From Stropharia rugosoannulata (taxonomy: Eukaryota > Basidiomycota > Agaricomycetes > Agaricales > Strophariaceae): a DNA stretch of 64,000 nucleotides. The DNA lies in contig JANCIK010000012.1 in NCBI GenBank assembly GCA_028532985.1, positions 2,480,001 to 2,544,000 of the forward strand, read 5' to 3'. Both the position numbers and the translations under genes were made by a program. Shown in pieces: positions 33,419-47,099 of the stretch. The notes beneath the pieces were generated by a model. It had not been told where the DNA came from. It did no database searches and saw only the letters and a program-made list of their open reading frames with translations. Each line of letters starts with the position of its first letter. Positions within the stretch are counted from its first letter, which is position 1.

Positions 33419-33639
33419 CACTGCTGGCGCTGACTTATATTTGGCGACCAAAAAGATGCTTCCAGATATGTCATGTTTTTGGTGGCATCGTTTTGGCGGG
33501 CAAAAAGGCATCAGTCTTGCCATTTAAGGGAACCCCGAAGACTTTTGTGACCTTTTGTGAGCCATACATGTCGATTTGAAAATATGACATATTCGCCGGC
33601 ACATTTTTGGCCATGAAACATAGGTAGGCGCCAGCAGTG
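33419..33639. mobile_element. 221-bp CACTG-ended MITE with 3-bp duplication
   Basis: The inverted ends read CACTGCTGGCGC (33419-33430 and the complement of 33628-33639). Similarity continues inward (ACYTATRTTT, GRCCAAAAA). ACA flanks both sides (33416-33418 and 33640-33642). CACTG ends with a 3-bp target duplication are the hallmark of the CACTA/EnSpm superfamily. It has no coding capacity. Confidence 0.75.
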
Positions 33640-33642
33640 ACA

Positions 33643-36477
33643 GGAGTAACATAGAACACCTCATTCCGTTCCCGGTCGCGGAATGTACGAAACCCGCGGA
33701 ACGTACGAAAACTGTGGGCCAGGGAACCTTAGTTTGTCCCGGCTTTCGGGACCGTCTACCTTCCCCGCCTCTCTGTGGAATTTCCTCTTTTGGTCAGCCG
33801 CGTCTTGCTTCCCCCCGGCTGCCTTACGCCGCCTGCATCGTTCTTTGTCCAGCCACGACGCGGCGCCTGGTTCCGCATTAGTCCGCTTGTCCTTGTCAAT
33901 TGCACCATCCCCCGCACCTGTTTTTGGTTCGCACTGTATCACCGACCATGTACCGCACCACCCTACGCTGTTCTGCGCGTTCCTGTCTGTCTTCGCCCAG
34001 GTATGATTGCATGCGCTCCTAAGAAAGGGTGGGGCAGAGCGTAGGAAGTGTCTGAATCAGTAGGAATAGAAAATGTTCTTCACCACCGGCAACGTTTCGA
34101 ACGGCTTACTGCACATAGTAACTTGCACGTACGACGCATCTCCCTCAAGTATATCGTCTATCTGTCTATATAGTACCAAAGGTAGTGGACATAGCAATAA
34201 ACTATAACACAGACATCGTTCGAGCAGTCGAAATGGGATAACTTAACGCACTCATACCGCCCCACGCTTTGATTACCTCTGTCAAGGTCTCATAAATAGG
34301 TAGAATCATGCATCAATGTTTGGAAGTTTCAACCGGACGACATTGCGCGAAACATGACGGGGGCGGAAGAGTACTGACAAGGCGAGCATTTCGTTGACTT
34401 CAACTAATAAACTACTTGCCAACTGTGACAATTTCGCAGAGATTCCGTGTCACAACATGCGCTGGAGTTCTACTATTGCACTGTAGCTGGTATGGTTTGT
34501 TGAAATTGAGTGCTGTTACATGGAAGAGCTGGGTGCGGGATTGAAATGTGAGCAGTATTACAGAAGTTTGTGCACGGCAAATAGGCAATCTCGATGGAAA
34601 TCCGACTCGCCGACTTCGATTGGTGCGGCGTAGTACGACCCGGCCTATAAATAGCTCAGCTCGGGCGTGGTCCCTTTTCTGAGATGAATTTTCGATGTGA
34701 GTGAACTACGATGATGTGCTGATATGAATGAATTGACGGACTTGCTTACAGAGAATTGTTGTCATGTACAGAGCTACTGGGTGACGTAAATATCGATCGG
34801 GCTGCATGTCTGGCATTGTATGCTTCACCCGTCTGCGAGTTTACTCAACATATGCTACACACCCTGGACGGTAGTGCACCTCCTACTTTGTTGCAACCAT
34901 TCGTACAAAGTCAGTCCAATGACATGCTTGATTCGGACATGCCTCAGATTTACAGTATAGAATTTTAGCAGCACTTGTCAAGACGTGTGCTTTTATTTGC
35001 GGTAGAGCGATAGAACCCTGCTCAACGAAGAGGGCCTAAATCTCACATCCTGTCCGCATGGAGATGAAATCATTGGCCCGTCCGCCGCACATGGTAGCAT
35101 ACGCAATGACTCATGCACCTGCGCCTCGTACAAGCTTACACGCCAAAGCACCTGCGACATGCGAAGGCTTATGATTGAACCGTAAGTATAAAAAATTAGC
35201 GGCGAAATGAGGACCTGACTTACTCCTAGATATCATCATCGTGCCTTCGGTCAGGTACACTGTCCCTCAGCATGAGGGCGATCCAGAATCTGCACTCTGT
35301 TGGGACACATAAAGAATGTTAATGTGAACTCCAATGGCCGAGACCAGTGATAACTGACTTGCCTTTGCTAGCAACTACATATCTTACCTATGCCATACCA
35401 CTGGAGCGCGATGGGCGGAACTTTAGACAAAGCAAGCTCATAAGCTAACCAAACGTGGATGTGCCCGCTGCACCGCGCTCATGAAGACTCGGTAGGTGAG
35501 GGCGACATGGCTTAGTAAATCTGTTCTACTTGGGTCTTGCCATATCAGCGTTCTTGATGGCGCCCCGAGGGTGCGAGAATCAAAGTCAGTTCACTGTCTA
35601 CGCCCGTTTTACTGAGCTGCAGGATGCGCAGAGTGAAGTATAATATTACTAAGTAGCCCCCGTACGCACCAGCTGTAACAAGTGTACATATAAACACCAT
35701 TTACCGTATATACGTAAAGGTTAAGATGTCTTGGATAGACGAAAGAACGGGATATTGATGATGATATGATGAATATGAAATACAGGGACCTGTAATCCTG
35801 ACCTGCAGGCATGGCCGACCTGTGAATTGTCGAGAACAAAGTAGAAGCAATATAACCACGTGGCCTGACGTATTTCGCCATCATGCAAAGGAGGATTGTA
35901 ACACAAAATGCATACTGTATTAACCACGACTATCAATCACGACACAGATGAAATAGAGCTAACTTGGAGCCAAATAAAAGTGACTGCACTACAGCTAACG
36001 TCGGAGGGTTCTCAACTGAGGATTTTATACGCAATCAAGAACGTGGTGGGCGCAGGAGAAAGCACAGGGAAGGGGATTGAATTTTGGGAAAACCTTGAGG
36101 AAGGAGAATAAGATAACGGTACAAGGTGGACACGAGCAGAAACAAAGAAGGGTGTGCATGCATCAGTGGAAGAAATCAGATCTTGTTTCGAAGTCAAGGA
36201 TAATGTATACGTCTAGGCGATAGGCTGAACGGGACACAGTCCCGATGCGTGGGTATTGCGCAGAGGCCGGGAAGCAGGTCAGCGGCTAAATAGTGCACTA
36301 AAACGTGTATCAGAAAGGACTGAGCTAGATGGGCAGTAGGACAGAGTGAAGGGACAGTGGACCGGACTGTTGGTGTCAGCACTGCTAACACCATCACGCT
36401 CCGCCTACTTTTCTTGCCCAAAGCTAGGTGGTATGTATCAGCATTAAATCGGAGGGCAATCGGGCCGGGTTATATTT
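33643..36477. other. Intergenic stretch; one unassigned short ORF and repeat C copy 1
   Basis: An ORF at 34756-34968 (ELLGDVNIDRAACLALYASP ... DMPQIYSIEF) has a coding-like composition but no recognised family. The segment 35550-35770 resembles 38895-39170 (GATGCGAGATTCAAG/GGTGCGAGAATCAAAG; TTACTAAGTAGCCCCCGTACGC / TTACTTAGTAGCCCTGTACGCG), a second diverged repeat pair. Near 33660-33700 two direct copies of GCGGAAYGTACGAAA occur. Confidence 0.4.
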
Positions 36478-36484
36478 GGCAGCG

Positions 36485-37288
36485 TATGGGAAGGTAACTG
36501 CACATTTATTCCCACGGCGCGCGACTTATTGATGGCACCGCCGCGCGCGACTCAAAGTGACGGGACAGTGCTTGTTTCACTATATCCTGGGTGTTTAGAG
36601 TAGAAATAAAGTATATGTAGGTATTTGTATTGTATTAATAGTAAATATTACTGGAGTTTATGGTTATCAATCCCCTTGAGAGGCATACAAGGCGAGTTTT
36701 TCCTGCTTTTTTGTACTTACAACTGCACTAAGCCGTCCAATATCATTCATTAATGACAGCATATGAGTACACAACGAAGCTATATATCTTCTCCTTTTTG
36801 CTCAAATACTTTCAATTCAATCCATGGGGACTTAGGCACATATTCCTGTCAAATTTCAGTAGTAGTTTCCTTCTAAAACATAAATGTAGTTCCCCATATT
36901 ACGGTAGAATCTGTGTATTCATACTGTATGTACCACACATATACTGTTATTATTCATAAAGAGACATACAATGGTGCATTTGAAAATGACCACTTGGTTT
37001 GAGTCGCGCGCGGCAGTCCTTCAGAGAGTCGCGCGCGGCGGGCATGTCGTGGGAATATTTCGGCAAATTCCATCATATGTACAAAATGTCATTAAACCAA
37101 CATTAAACTACAATCAACTCTACTTTATGACACAATATAATATGCAGAGTACATGATGAGCAGTAAATATAGACTCCTCTGGGAGGGAGCAGTCAAAATA
37201 ATATTCTGCCGAACCCGTTGAGTCGCGCGCGGCGGTGCCATCAATAAGTCGCGCGCAGTGGGAATAAATGTGCAGTTACCTTCCCATA
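36485..37288. mobile_element. 804-bp MITE with 71-bp inverted repeats and 7-bp duplication (family M, member 1)
   Basis: The ends read TATGGGAAGGTAACTGCACA inward from both sides. The roughly 71-bp inverted repeats differ at a single base. GGCAGCG flanks both ends (36478-36484 and 37289-37295). Each end carries paired GCGCGCGAC clusters, and a further pair sits at 37001-37045, while the interior is AT-rich. An empty-site relative at 31781-31845 (within repeat B) has a single GTCAGTG at the insertion point. Confidence 0.9.
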
Positions 37289-37295
37289 GGCAGCG

Positions 37296-38234
37296 TGTTT
37301 CCGTAATATTACATTTTTGGGGGCGGTGTTGGGGCGGTGCCGAACAATGGTCAGCAAAGTTCCACTCCTACCATATCTTGAGTTATGGGCGAATCGACTC
37401 AGGCGGAGCTGGGGTGGAGAGCAGCACCTGCCTTGCACACCTTGTAGGCTCTGTCCTTCTATCACAACACCAATCAGCTGGCGACAGCGCACTGCCCATC
37501 CAGGATCGCCAGACTGCGCATGGACGTTGATTTGGACTGGTCTTGAAACCTTTGCCTAGTAAGTTATGCTCACTCCATCCATCATCACTGCAGCTGACAT
37601 TAGTGAAACAATCTCGTGCCATTCTTGCCTGCTGTACGCGACTTCAAGCTTCAAGTCCCATCACCCATAAGCCTTCGAGACTCGCCTCATGCATCATTTT
37701 GCGGGGGGAAGAGGACGCACTCGATATATCTGATTGACGTGCTCCAGCCAGCATCAATACCGTTATGTGTTGATGTAATCCACGACGTACATGGCATACT
37801 TACCCAATGTAAGTGATTTGAATACTTACACGTACAATTATCTGTTCACTGATAGTTTTATTTCTGTCTCCTGAACTAGGGCAATGCTTCCACGTGCTCC
37901 GAGCAGGGCGTAAAAGGAAGCGCACGGATTCGCTCGCAGGCATACGGTTTACACTGAACCGCAGAAAGGTATCTGCAGACATGAGGGTCCATGCCCCTCA
38001 GTACGACAATTGTGCGCTCCGCATGTGATACACTAAGTTCGCTAACGAGTAACTACTTGTGAAGTTATGGGTCGTCTTGTTCACCTGTATATCCGCCACG
38101 CAGATTGCACTGGTAGGTACGTAGTGCAATGTACTACGACGATGGTTGGGTCCCGCTGCACCTCACGCATACAGACCAGGCGGGTGAGTGTGGTATAGCA
38201 TATATGGTAGTAATAACACTCATGCCTTGCCTGT
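37296..38234. repeat. Repeat B copy 2, continuing past the MITE insertion
   Basis: Together with 36455-36484 this is the second copy of repeat B. It is recognisable to about 37720. After that I see nothing beyond unassigned sequence. Confidence 0.55.
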
Positions 38235-38735
38235 TGATGAGCCGTGCCCATCTATGCTCACGGAAACCGCACGCATCAAGTCCGATTCTCACGACGCACA
38301 GTGCCACAACGCGCCTCGTATGCACATTCGGAGTAACTGTACGCCACTCCACCTCCCCTCCATTCTTATCATCTTGGCTTTCCTTTTACAATACTCTCTT
38401 ACAGTTCCTTTCATTTTCTAGACTTTTCTTGTTCCATTTAGCTGTATTACTAATGTACATATTTAAATACTTATGATGTATGTAGTAGAAGAATGGAATA
38501 GTTTCCCCCTCGTTTTGCGTCGTCTTAGCGCATCCGTTTGCGCTCTAGTTTGCGTCCCCATTGCGTCCCGCGTCCAGGAGTGGTTCGAAGCTGTCGTTGC
38601 AGCTTACACTCCCTCGTAGTTTTGTCTTATCTTGCGTCACATCTTCGTCTTCGTCCTGCATTGTTTTGGGTTGGTTAGAAGCCGTGTGAAACAGCCTCGC
38701 ACGCATACGCGCTCATAGAGAGCTTCAGCGTATCA
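38235..38735 (-). mobile_element. 501-bp solo LTR, inverted copy of 21899-22406
   Basis: Read on the minus strand it starts TGATACGCTGAAG at 38735 and ends GGCTCATCA at 38235. A 4-bp duplication CTGT flanks it (38231-38234 and 38736-38739). The two copies differ by scattered substitutions and small indels. Confidence 0.85.
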
Positions 38736-38894
38736 CTGTAGCCACCACGGGGGGTGATGCCACATGCTTAGTGCGCTGAACGCCGCCAGCTCGACGACGA
38801 TGTCTGTTATTTGCAGATGCCTACACCGTGTAGCAATTTCAGTACAGTAAGAGAACTCGCATTCTGGGTGACTATTCCAGGAACACATCAGCGT

Positions 38895-40569
38895 TCATAA
38901 ACGCACCGAAGATGCGAGATTCAAGAAGTAAGTTTATTGTCTACTGCCACCTTGTTCTAGTGCATAGGGAATACGCGGGGAGCGGCAGTAAGCGGGGAGT
39001 GAAGTTGTGGGCGGCTGAATTGCAGTCAAGACTCCGCGTTACAAGTATAAGGTCACATCGTTGTAGAATGTATTTTATAACGAGATGAAAATTAAACGTA
39101 ATGTTACTTAGTAGCCCTGTACGCGCAGGCTGAGATAAACGCAGATATATAAGTCAAGGTTAATAATAATAGTGAGACAGAATACGAACGGACCGTTCGT
39201 GTTATCTGGTAGCATGTCCCCTGATTCTCGAATACGTACCTCACGGACCATGCGCGCACGAGATGTTGGGGCAACGAAGGAAGGGGACTCGGCTCTCTCA
39301 CTTACCTCGACGCCGTCCCCGTGTGGGTACACCACAGGCGTGAGTGACTCATCACTCGTGAGGTGTTGATTACTGACAAGTGACAAGAGCGGTTGTTGCA
39401 CTCGTGTAGGCGGTAGTTGGTGGTCGGATCGGGGTCCGTTCAGTTACCTTGTTATTCATTCTTGTCTGTATTATATTTGTGAACATCTCCGTCGACCAAT
39501 ACGCTACTTGTAGAGATGCTCATGTTTAACCGGATCTGCGATATGGCGGGCAGCCAAATTAGATGGGTTTCCTGTGCGGGGAACGACTCGCGTCCGAGTA
39601 CTTTGGGCAATGAACGGAGCCTTAACCAGCTTCCAGCTTCCCATTCCCACCGCCTGAAACTAGTACCCGTCTGTTGACTGACCCGAAAGAGACGAACCGG
39701 GGCAGAACATGTGTCCAAGGGATGGAAGCGGAAAAGCATGGTATCCTGCATAAGACGGGTTTAGTTTAGGTAGTAGGTGAAAGCATGCTTACCGTGGAAG
39801 AGACGTCTTGCGTGTAGTATGAATGAGGTTGGCGTATCGTGATATATTGGGGAGACATCAAGCAGATGCAGAGGGCCTAAATGTGGGGTGACGGGACGAG
39901 GCGGTCCCCGAAGCGTGGGGCAGGGACGCGGGGTGTTGATCGGAATCCGCGGCTGTCGTGAACGGGGCGGGGAATAGGGCGGGTACAAAGGCGATGTAAC
40001 GGGGTCGGGAGTCGGGACACGGGACACGGCGGGGCGGGGGACATGATATATGAAAGGGCGGGGGAGCCTGGACGCAGGACCGAGTGCCCTGTATCGAGTG
40101 GAAGCAGTGGTATATGCGAGGACGGGACCGTATTGGGAGGGCCGGGGCGGCAAGGAAGCCAGCGAGACCAGGAAAAGATCAGACCTGGCGGAGCTAATTC
40201 AATGGAAGTTTGACTGTAGGAAATGATCCTCTTCGCCTCGTCCACCGTTGTCCTCAAGGACACTCCTGCGCCACACCTAACCGTCTTTGACGAGCACCGA
40301 TCGGCGCGCATACAGGCCTGCACTTGCATGCAGATGCGTGTGTGTGTGGACAGTGCGAGTTGAAGCTCTCGTTTGAGAGGGGAGAGGGACAGTGAGATGG
40401 TGAACAGGCAGAGTCTGATGGGGCTGGAGGTAGAACGATCGACGGATAAATAGCAGACAGGAGGTTTAGCTGAAGTAGTATTTATATTCGTCGCCCGTAG
40501 CACGTAGGGATTTTTGATCTGCCAACGGGATCGCAATGACTATATATTGAGAGCGGGCGCCTCGGGGGT
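38895..40569. other. Repeat C copy 2, then unassigned intergenic DNA
   Basis: Copy 2 of repeat C occupies about 38895-39170. Between 39171 and 40569 I find no gene; the short ORFs overlap on several frames without bias. The stretch 39880-40140 (minus strand) is Pro/Arg-rich in translation because of GGGACG/GGGGCG runs. Confidence 0.4.
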
Positions 40570-43500
40570 AGCTACCAGTCATCGTTGTTATCTATTTTTG
40601 GAGCGCGTGGACAATGCCGGTCGGGTCAACAAAGAAAGAGTAAGCTGCACAACCACGTACGTCTTTTTCTGTCGTTGACCCCCTCATCGTTCTCGTGCTT
40701 TCGACTATGGATGCCTGCGACACTAAAATGTACGGAATGCCATGTGTACGCAGAACCTGACCTGGTCACGACGTGTCTTGCGAGGACAAGGATTACAAGA
40801 TAGAAAATGTGACGTGTTGGCGCGGAGCGGGAGGAGAGGGGAAGGCGAGAGTGGCTGGAGCCGTTCCCGAGCTAGCTGATCTTTGGGGGATGGAGAAGGA
40901 CAGGAAGAGGTGGTGGTACGTGTCAATCTAGGCTACTGTCGCTCTTCGCTATACCCTTTGCCCAACTGACTGCTCTGTGTAATTATTAGGGTCTACTACG
41001 CGTGAGCTGGACTGCATACGCCTCGCAAGGTACGTGCTCGTCTCTCGCCCGCCTCGGCGCGTGTTTACGCGTCATTTGTTCGACTAGTCCGCTGCCCCCG
41101 CTGCCCTGTGTTTGTCTTCCTTTGTCGTATTCGTGGACTAGTCTGGATATGGCTTCGCCTCGATGACCCAGTCTTCGTGGTCGCGCCAGTTGTGTTACGC
41201 GTCAGGCCATCTCCGCGACATACCCCGCCCACCGGCGTCTCCTTCCTTGACTTAGCAGGGTCAGCCCGTGGTCGCATGGTAGCTTGATATCACTGGGCTC
41301 TGCACCTCGGCTGCAGGTCCTAGTAATTCTACCAGCCTGCCTTGGATCCATTTTCATCCCCACCCTTCTTGGGATGCTCACTGTGTGTTCCGGATCCGGA
41401 TTCGCGTACTCAAGTACTTGCACATGCGGATATAATGGCTGGCATATAGGCTTTTCCCGCCGCACCTCCGTGAGCCTCCCCTCCCCGCGGTGCACCTTCC
41501 TCAACGGCGCGCCTTCCAGAAACAGTATTTCTCCCCCACCTTTCATGTACATACCTCTGTGTACGCCCTGCCCTGGCGTCCCCCGTACACCCCTCCCCGT
41601 ACACGCTCTGTTCAGCCCGCACTCTACTTATGCCGTCCGTCCATGCATTCGACCATCCCTCCTGCGATCTCATCACTCCCGGCCCCGGCCCCCGCTCCCG
41701 CTCCCCCGCAAGGTCAATGCGCGCCTACGTATGCTTCACGCCATACCCGATTCGATACATCATATCCCGTCCGCGTCCATTTCATTGCGTCCTGTTCCGT
41801 CGGACCGTGGCGTCGCGTCGCATCGTATTACGCGCTGTTCTTTTTGACCTGCGGCACGGGCTCGATGCGCATGAAGGCACTGCGGACTGCGCGAGCGTGC
41901 GGTCTAGCGGGTGTCATGTGCGGAGTGGTATGTTGTGGAGGGGAGGGGTGCAGGGATATGACGTGGGGAGGGGAGGGGTGCAGGGTGTAGAGTCGGGGAG
42001 GGGAGGGGCAGGGTGTGGAGGCAGGGATGGACGCAGTATGGGCGAGGGTGATGGTGGACGAGCTGTGCGCGGTGAGCGCAAGGGCCGTGGAGGCGGGGCC
42101 TGTGCGGGAAGGAGCGCATGGAGGTGGGTTAGTAGAGCATTGGGGCGGGCCGTGCGCGCGAATCCGTCATCTCCCCAGCATTAATACTCGCTCTCCACGG
42201 AGCTGACACACCTCCCCCACAACAGTCGACGTGCATTACACATCCCGCTTTACCCCGCCTTTCTTGCGTCTATCGTGCGTGCACGTGCATGCCCCCCCGT
42301 GCCCTCCATGTACCCATCTCAATATGCACGCCTGGCGCATTGCGTCTCGTTCCATCATACCCCATGCGCCGCGTTCTATCACATCCCGCAGGGCTAGTCT
42401 GCGCATGGCCTGCCCTTGAGCACGGTCCTGCTATTTGCGTCCAACGTCGGCCATCTCCGCAGTGTTCCTCGCCCCCTCCCTCCACGACATCGCAGAGAGA
42501 ACCCCCTTGGTCGCATAGTGACTTAATACCACGGAGCGCCGCGCCTCGTCTTCAGGTCATAGTACACCTCCCAGGTGGCCTTGGTCTCATATACATATCC
42601 GCCCACGCCCGTCCGTCCGTCCGTCTTGCGTTCCTGTTCCGGTCACCCCCCCTTGACATACATTCACATTCACCCTGCTTGCTTGTACGCCGCGTCCATC
42701 TCATCGCTTGTATCCTGTTCTGTTGGTCATATCCCGACCCGCGCGTCGCATCACAGTGGGCATCGTCCCATCCAACCTGCCGGAGTGGGCCACGCGCACA
42801 GGTTTTGCTAGCGCGCAGTCCCGCGGTCTGGTATGCGCACTCTGCTACGATGCCACGAGGAGGGGAGGGGACAAGAAGGGGAGGGGAGGGTGGCGCGGGA
42901 TGGACGGGGGTGAGCAGTGCCGGTGAAAAAAGGAGGGCGCTGGAGCTATGGAGATGCTGGAGGTGGGAGACGGGATATACCCTTTGCCTCATTTAGCTCG
43001 CAAATCCGGCCTCGCTCATACGTACCGTTTGCCGTCACTCAGAACCCGTTCTCTCCCGACCTTGAAGTCCCTTGCCTCAGTCCCCAGGCGCGTCCCCTCG
43101 ATACTGTCCCACAGCTATACGGTGAATGCACTTACTACTCCGACTGTTCAGTCTCATTGTGCACCAATCTAATAAATGAATCTAGAACCCTCAAGCAAGT
43201 CCGGTTCAGCGCAGGCACCTCGGGCTGCCCGTAGCAGCGTCCGCGACATAGAACGCAGCATCACCGTCGTACACGTCGTATGCGGCTTGCGTCCCAGCCC
43301 TATTTTTTCTTGCGTAACACACTGGCGCGTAAAGCGTCATACATTGATCGTGCCCCACGTGCCCCTCCCTCTTTGGAGCCTCCTCCGACCAGACCCTCTA
43401 CATCCCGTGCCTGTTTGCTTCATCACATCCGTTCCGTGGTGTCGTGCTATGTCCGTCCCATCCGACCTGCCGGCAAGGGCTTGATACGCATGAAGACATT

Positions 43501-44030
43501 GTGGGTTGTGTTGGTGTGCGGTCCTGCGGGAGTGTTGCGTCTGGGGAGGGAAGGCGCGCAGTGGTATGGCGTGCGGAGGGAGCCGCAGGGTGTCGAGGTG
43601 GAGATGGACGGGGTGTACGCGAGGGTGGGCGCAAGAGCCGTGGAGGTGGGGCGAGCGCAGACAATGGTGTTTGTGAATGTGAATGGGTGGAGTTCTGGAG
43701 CCGTGCGTGGGTGGCGTGGTTAATACGACAGGCGATGCAGAAAATCGGCTCGGGGTACATTCTCCTAGTTCATTCTCTCGGATCCTTCGCGTATTCGATG
43801 CCCCAGTGGGGGACGGGGCGGGAGCTGGAGTGTGTCGCGGGTAGACCAGGAGATGTGGCCGAACATAGAAGTGAGGAGGGTGACAGGATATACCGTATGC
43901 GGCCGGGGGCGTACTGGGTGACCAGGTCGTACGAGATTTCTGTTCCTTTTCTGGTCGTCCGAGTATGTATGTGCGCCCCATGCAACTTGTCTGTGTGCCT
44001 TCACTCCACTCAATACTGTCGATCTTGCAA
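40570..44030 (+). repeat. GC-rich dispersed repeat D, copy 1 (about 3.4 kb)
   Basis: It starts near the conserved core TTATCTATTTTTGGAG followed by GGACAATGCCGGTCGG and ends near GTGCGCCCCATGCAACTTG. The whole stretch aligns to 54745-57350. Inside, a roughly 1.2-kb unit is repeated in tandem (compare CACTGGGCTCTGCACCTCGG near 41290 with CACGGAGCGCCGCGCCTCG near 42530). ORFs here are Pro/Ser/Arg-rich artefacts of base composition. Confidence 0.7.
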
Positions 44031-45790
44031 TGCACGGGGAGGATCTCTTGACCTACCCCTTAGCAAGTCCCCTCAAATTATTGTTTCCGCAAAGTAGTGT
44101 CTCCCCAAAATATCTGTTTCAATATGCAAGTTATGCACTATCAAACTTTAGCAGAACGATTGGGCTTTACCAGGTTTAAGCAGAACATGTCAGTACGTTC
44201 TATGAAGTTTTATTCGGGATGGGCCCGTAGGTGAATATTTCCTTGCCATGCCCGGAGAAACATGAGCCATACCTTTTTAGAAGAGGGGATAACCATGATG
44301 GCCCTTATGAGCCCTTAAGCTCCCCGATACTTATGTTAAATAGACAGCTAGTCGCATCTCATCCATGTGGCCCTGACCCACGCGTGTTAAGTGACATGGT
44401 TCGCGCCCGCATCAATTTTCTTGGCTCGAGCAGCTCTGCCAAATTTTCCGTTATAAATATGTATAAAGTCTACGCGTCCATAGCGGCCTGCTTAAAGTTC
44501 TGTCCCCTCCTGCAAGCGAGACGCCTTTCCTCCCCCAGCTCCTCTGCTTCGTACTTGCAGCGCTCCATGTCTCCACTGACACCAAAGTCCAAGTCTCCGC
44601 TATTGTGTCGGTCTCGACTTCATCCTTCCCCTTCCCCGGGGGTCTGTATGAACTCACAGAGAACATTGTGGGAGATGGTTTCTACGACCACTTCACATGG
44701 GAAACCATCAGCGACCCCACTCACGGAAGAGTGTAAGCCTAATCGGTTCACTTGCTTATTCGCCTGCTAATAACGCGAATATGGCAGGACATATGTTGAT
44801 CAACAGACATCGGTCAGCCAAAATCTGACCTTCGCCTCACCCAACACGTTCATCCTGTACTCACGGCAATGCATATACAAGATGCATCCCACCTGTGTGC
44901 ATAGCGCGCTCAGTTTCGCGATGCAGCCGCACCGCAGTCTTCTATCAAACGAGGTCGTGCATTGGCGCGGCATTGGTGCGTGGTATACAAGGCAAATGTG
45001 GAGTAAAGAAGCGGAGCGCAGCACAGAGTGCGTGGGTGCATCCTTTAATTCTTCGGTCTGATGCGATGCAGTCCAGTCCAGTGTGGCAGCGAGGGTGCGA
45101 GGAAATGAGTAAGTGAGAAGATGAGTTACTGAACGCGTGAAGAAGTGCAAAGCAGAATGAACGGGCGAGCGAGAGAAGCAGAGAAAGCAGCCAGTAAGAG
45201 AATCAGGCAATGAAAGTATGAAGGAGGAGACGTGGAAAATGCTGACGAAGCAGCTGCTGGGCAGTGTCTTTGTCAGCGTCGTCATCTGCGCGTACGGACG
45301 AGGCGCGCACGCAACGCGCACGGGGCGGCTGGCGCTGTTGTGGCGCTGTCTTCATTAGATTATCAGCCACCCATTCTCTGCAGATAATTCATTCATGTAT
45401 GTGTGGATAAAGGTAGAGATAACTACATGCCAGGTTGATGCAGTTTACAGAAAGAATATTTAGTGTCAAAGGCAAAGTGCGTGGCGGGGAGGGGGGACCC
45501 CCTGACGAGACAGACGGGACGCCGGTCATGACAGGACCTGCAATGGCGAGTGGAAAGGGACTATGTGGAAAATAGGGAGACACCTACGCCTCCGATCGGC
45601 GCCAAACATGGGAGAAAAGAAAATGCGGTAGCATTAACAAGCATTCCTAACCCCCGTGGGACCGCAAGCTTGTGCTATGTCTGGATCCACTCTGTCAAGT
45701 CTGCGCCTGTTGAAACTTAAGCGCTCTACTGAGTTTACTAAGAGCCTCAGTCTCGCGGAAACCCGGGTCTGCGCCTGCTGATGCGGCTGA
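44031..45790. other. Unassigned intergenic DNA
   Basis: No gene, RNA or clear repeat is recognised. An ORF at 44231-44770 is open for 179 codons but shows no family features. Confidence 0.3.
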
Positions 45791-45879
45791 TCTCTGAATT
45801 ATGGTTGCCCCGTGCCGAATACAGGAGGGTATATCAATAACGCATGGCTGTATACGCGACAGTTGGAGAGGGACAATTG

Positions 45880-47000
45880 AAATAACACGGACAGATCATA
45901 GATTGATTAGTAAATCATAGACAGAATGACAGTGCATAGACGGCGTAACTGAGCATAGACGGAGTACCAGGGCATTGTCTAGACAAGGTGACAAAGCAAT
46001 AGCCGGATTGGATCAAGACTGGCGTCTTTCAGTCGTGTCCGGGCGGACAGGCATGTATGTAGGTGGCGGTGAACATGAATCGATGTACAATACTCTTCGT
46101 TGAGCTGACTGGCATTGTCCGTGCTCCAAAAATAGATAACGAACGTACTGGGGAGCGGGTGAGCAGAACAGGTCGGCGCGGGACGTAGGTCAGCAGTTAG
46201 GAGACGAAGGGGAAGGAGAAGTTCGAGGTGGAAGAGATCGGGGTCCCCATAGCACGAAATGTGACGCATATACCTGCTCACGGGTACGGGTTAGGCAGGG
46301 ATACAAACGCAGAAGGAACGGATGGGCATGGGACGGAAGCGGGGACAGGAGGTAGGGTATAAGGGACTACATGGAGTATGAATGCGTAATGCACGCCGTA
46401 TGTTGCGGGGAGGCACGTGAGCCGCCATGACATTCTGGGAGGTACATGGCAAGGACCGCGAGGCGCATCGTGGGTTAGGTGGGAGCAAATGCACATGCGC
46501 AAGTAATCGAGTAGGACCCGGTCTCTGAACGGGCAGAGCGCTCTCCAGGAAGGGCGGGGATGTAAATAAAACCAAGGTCTAGTGGTATTAAGCTACCATG
46601 CAACCTTGAAGGAGATTCTCTCTGCGATTTCGAGGAGTGCGGGGAGCGTAAATCGCCAGACGTTGAACGTGACTTGCGAGACCAGGCTCAAGGGCGGGTC
46701 AATGTATGTAGACCAGCCTATGAGTAGCAAACCATGCAATGTACGCAAATGTGGGACGGAATACAATTCGACGTGGGGGATTTGAGTGAATGGGACGCGC
46801 GGGATGTGATGGAATGCAACGCAATGCAACGGATGGGAGTGGTGCACGTATAGAGAGGTGGAAAAATGACTCTTTTCTGAACCTCAGCACTATGCATTTG
46901 TGACCGTCTTTGGATTTGTCAACCCCTCTATCACAAATGGGAACGTATTGTATATTTTCAATAAACACACCGGGGAGAGGGCGAGCTAGAAAGGACTGGT
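45880..47000 (-). repeat. Repeat D, inverted copy
   Basis: On the minus strand, blocks such as TGGTAGCTTAATACCACTAG and CTATTTTTGGAGCACGG with GACAATGCCAGTCAGC (about 46139-46100) match the plus-oriented copies. Here the CTATTTTTGGAG core lies downstream of the body, whereas it is upstream in copies 1 and 3. That suggests the core occurs at both ends of the full element. Confidence 0.55.
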
Positions 47001-47099
47001 CAAGAGGTGAGCTACTGGCTAGGGTACGAAGGGAAAGGGGTCCGGGACGCTTGGCTCGACGCTGCCCAATCGACTCGCTGACTCGCACCCCAAGGGCCG

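Noticed and set aside
41284..42996. Several 140-240-codon frames on both strands (and the matching ones at 55475-57178)
   Set aside because: They fall in the two aligned copies of repeat D, do not keep the same frame between copies and show no motif.
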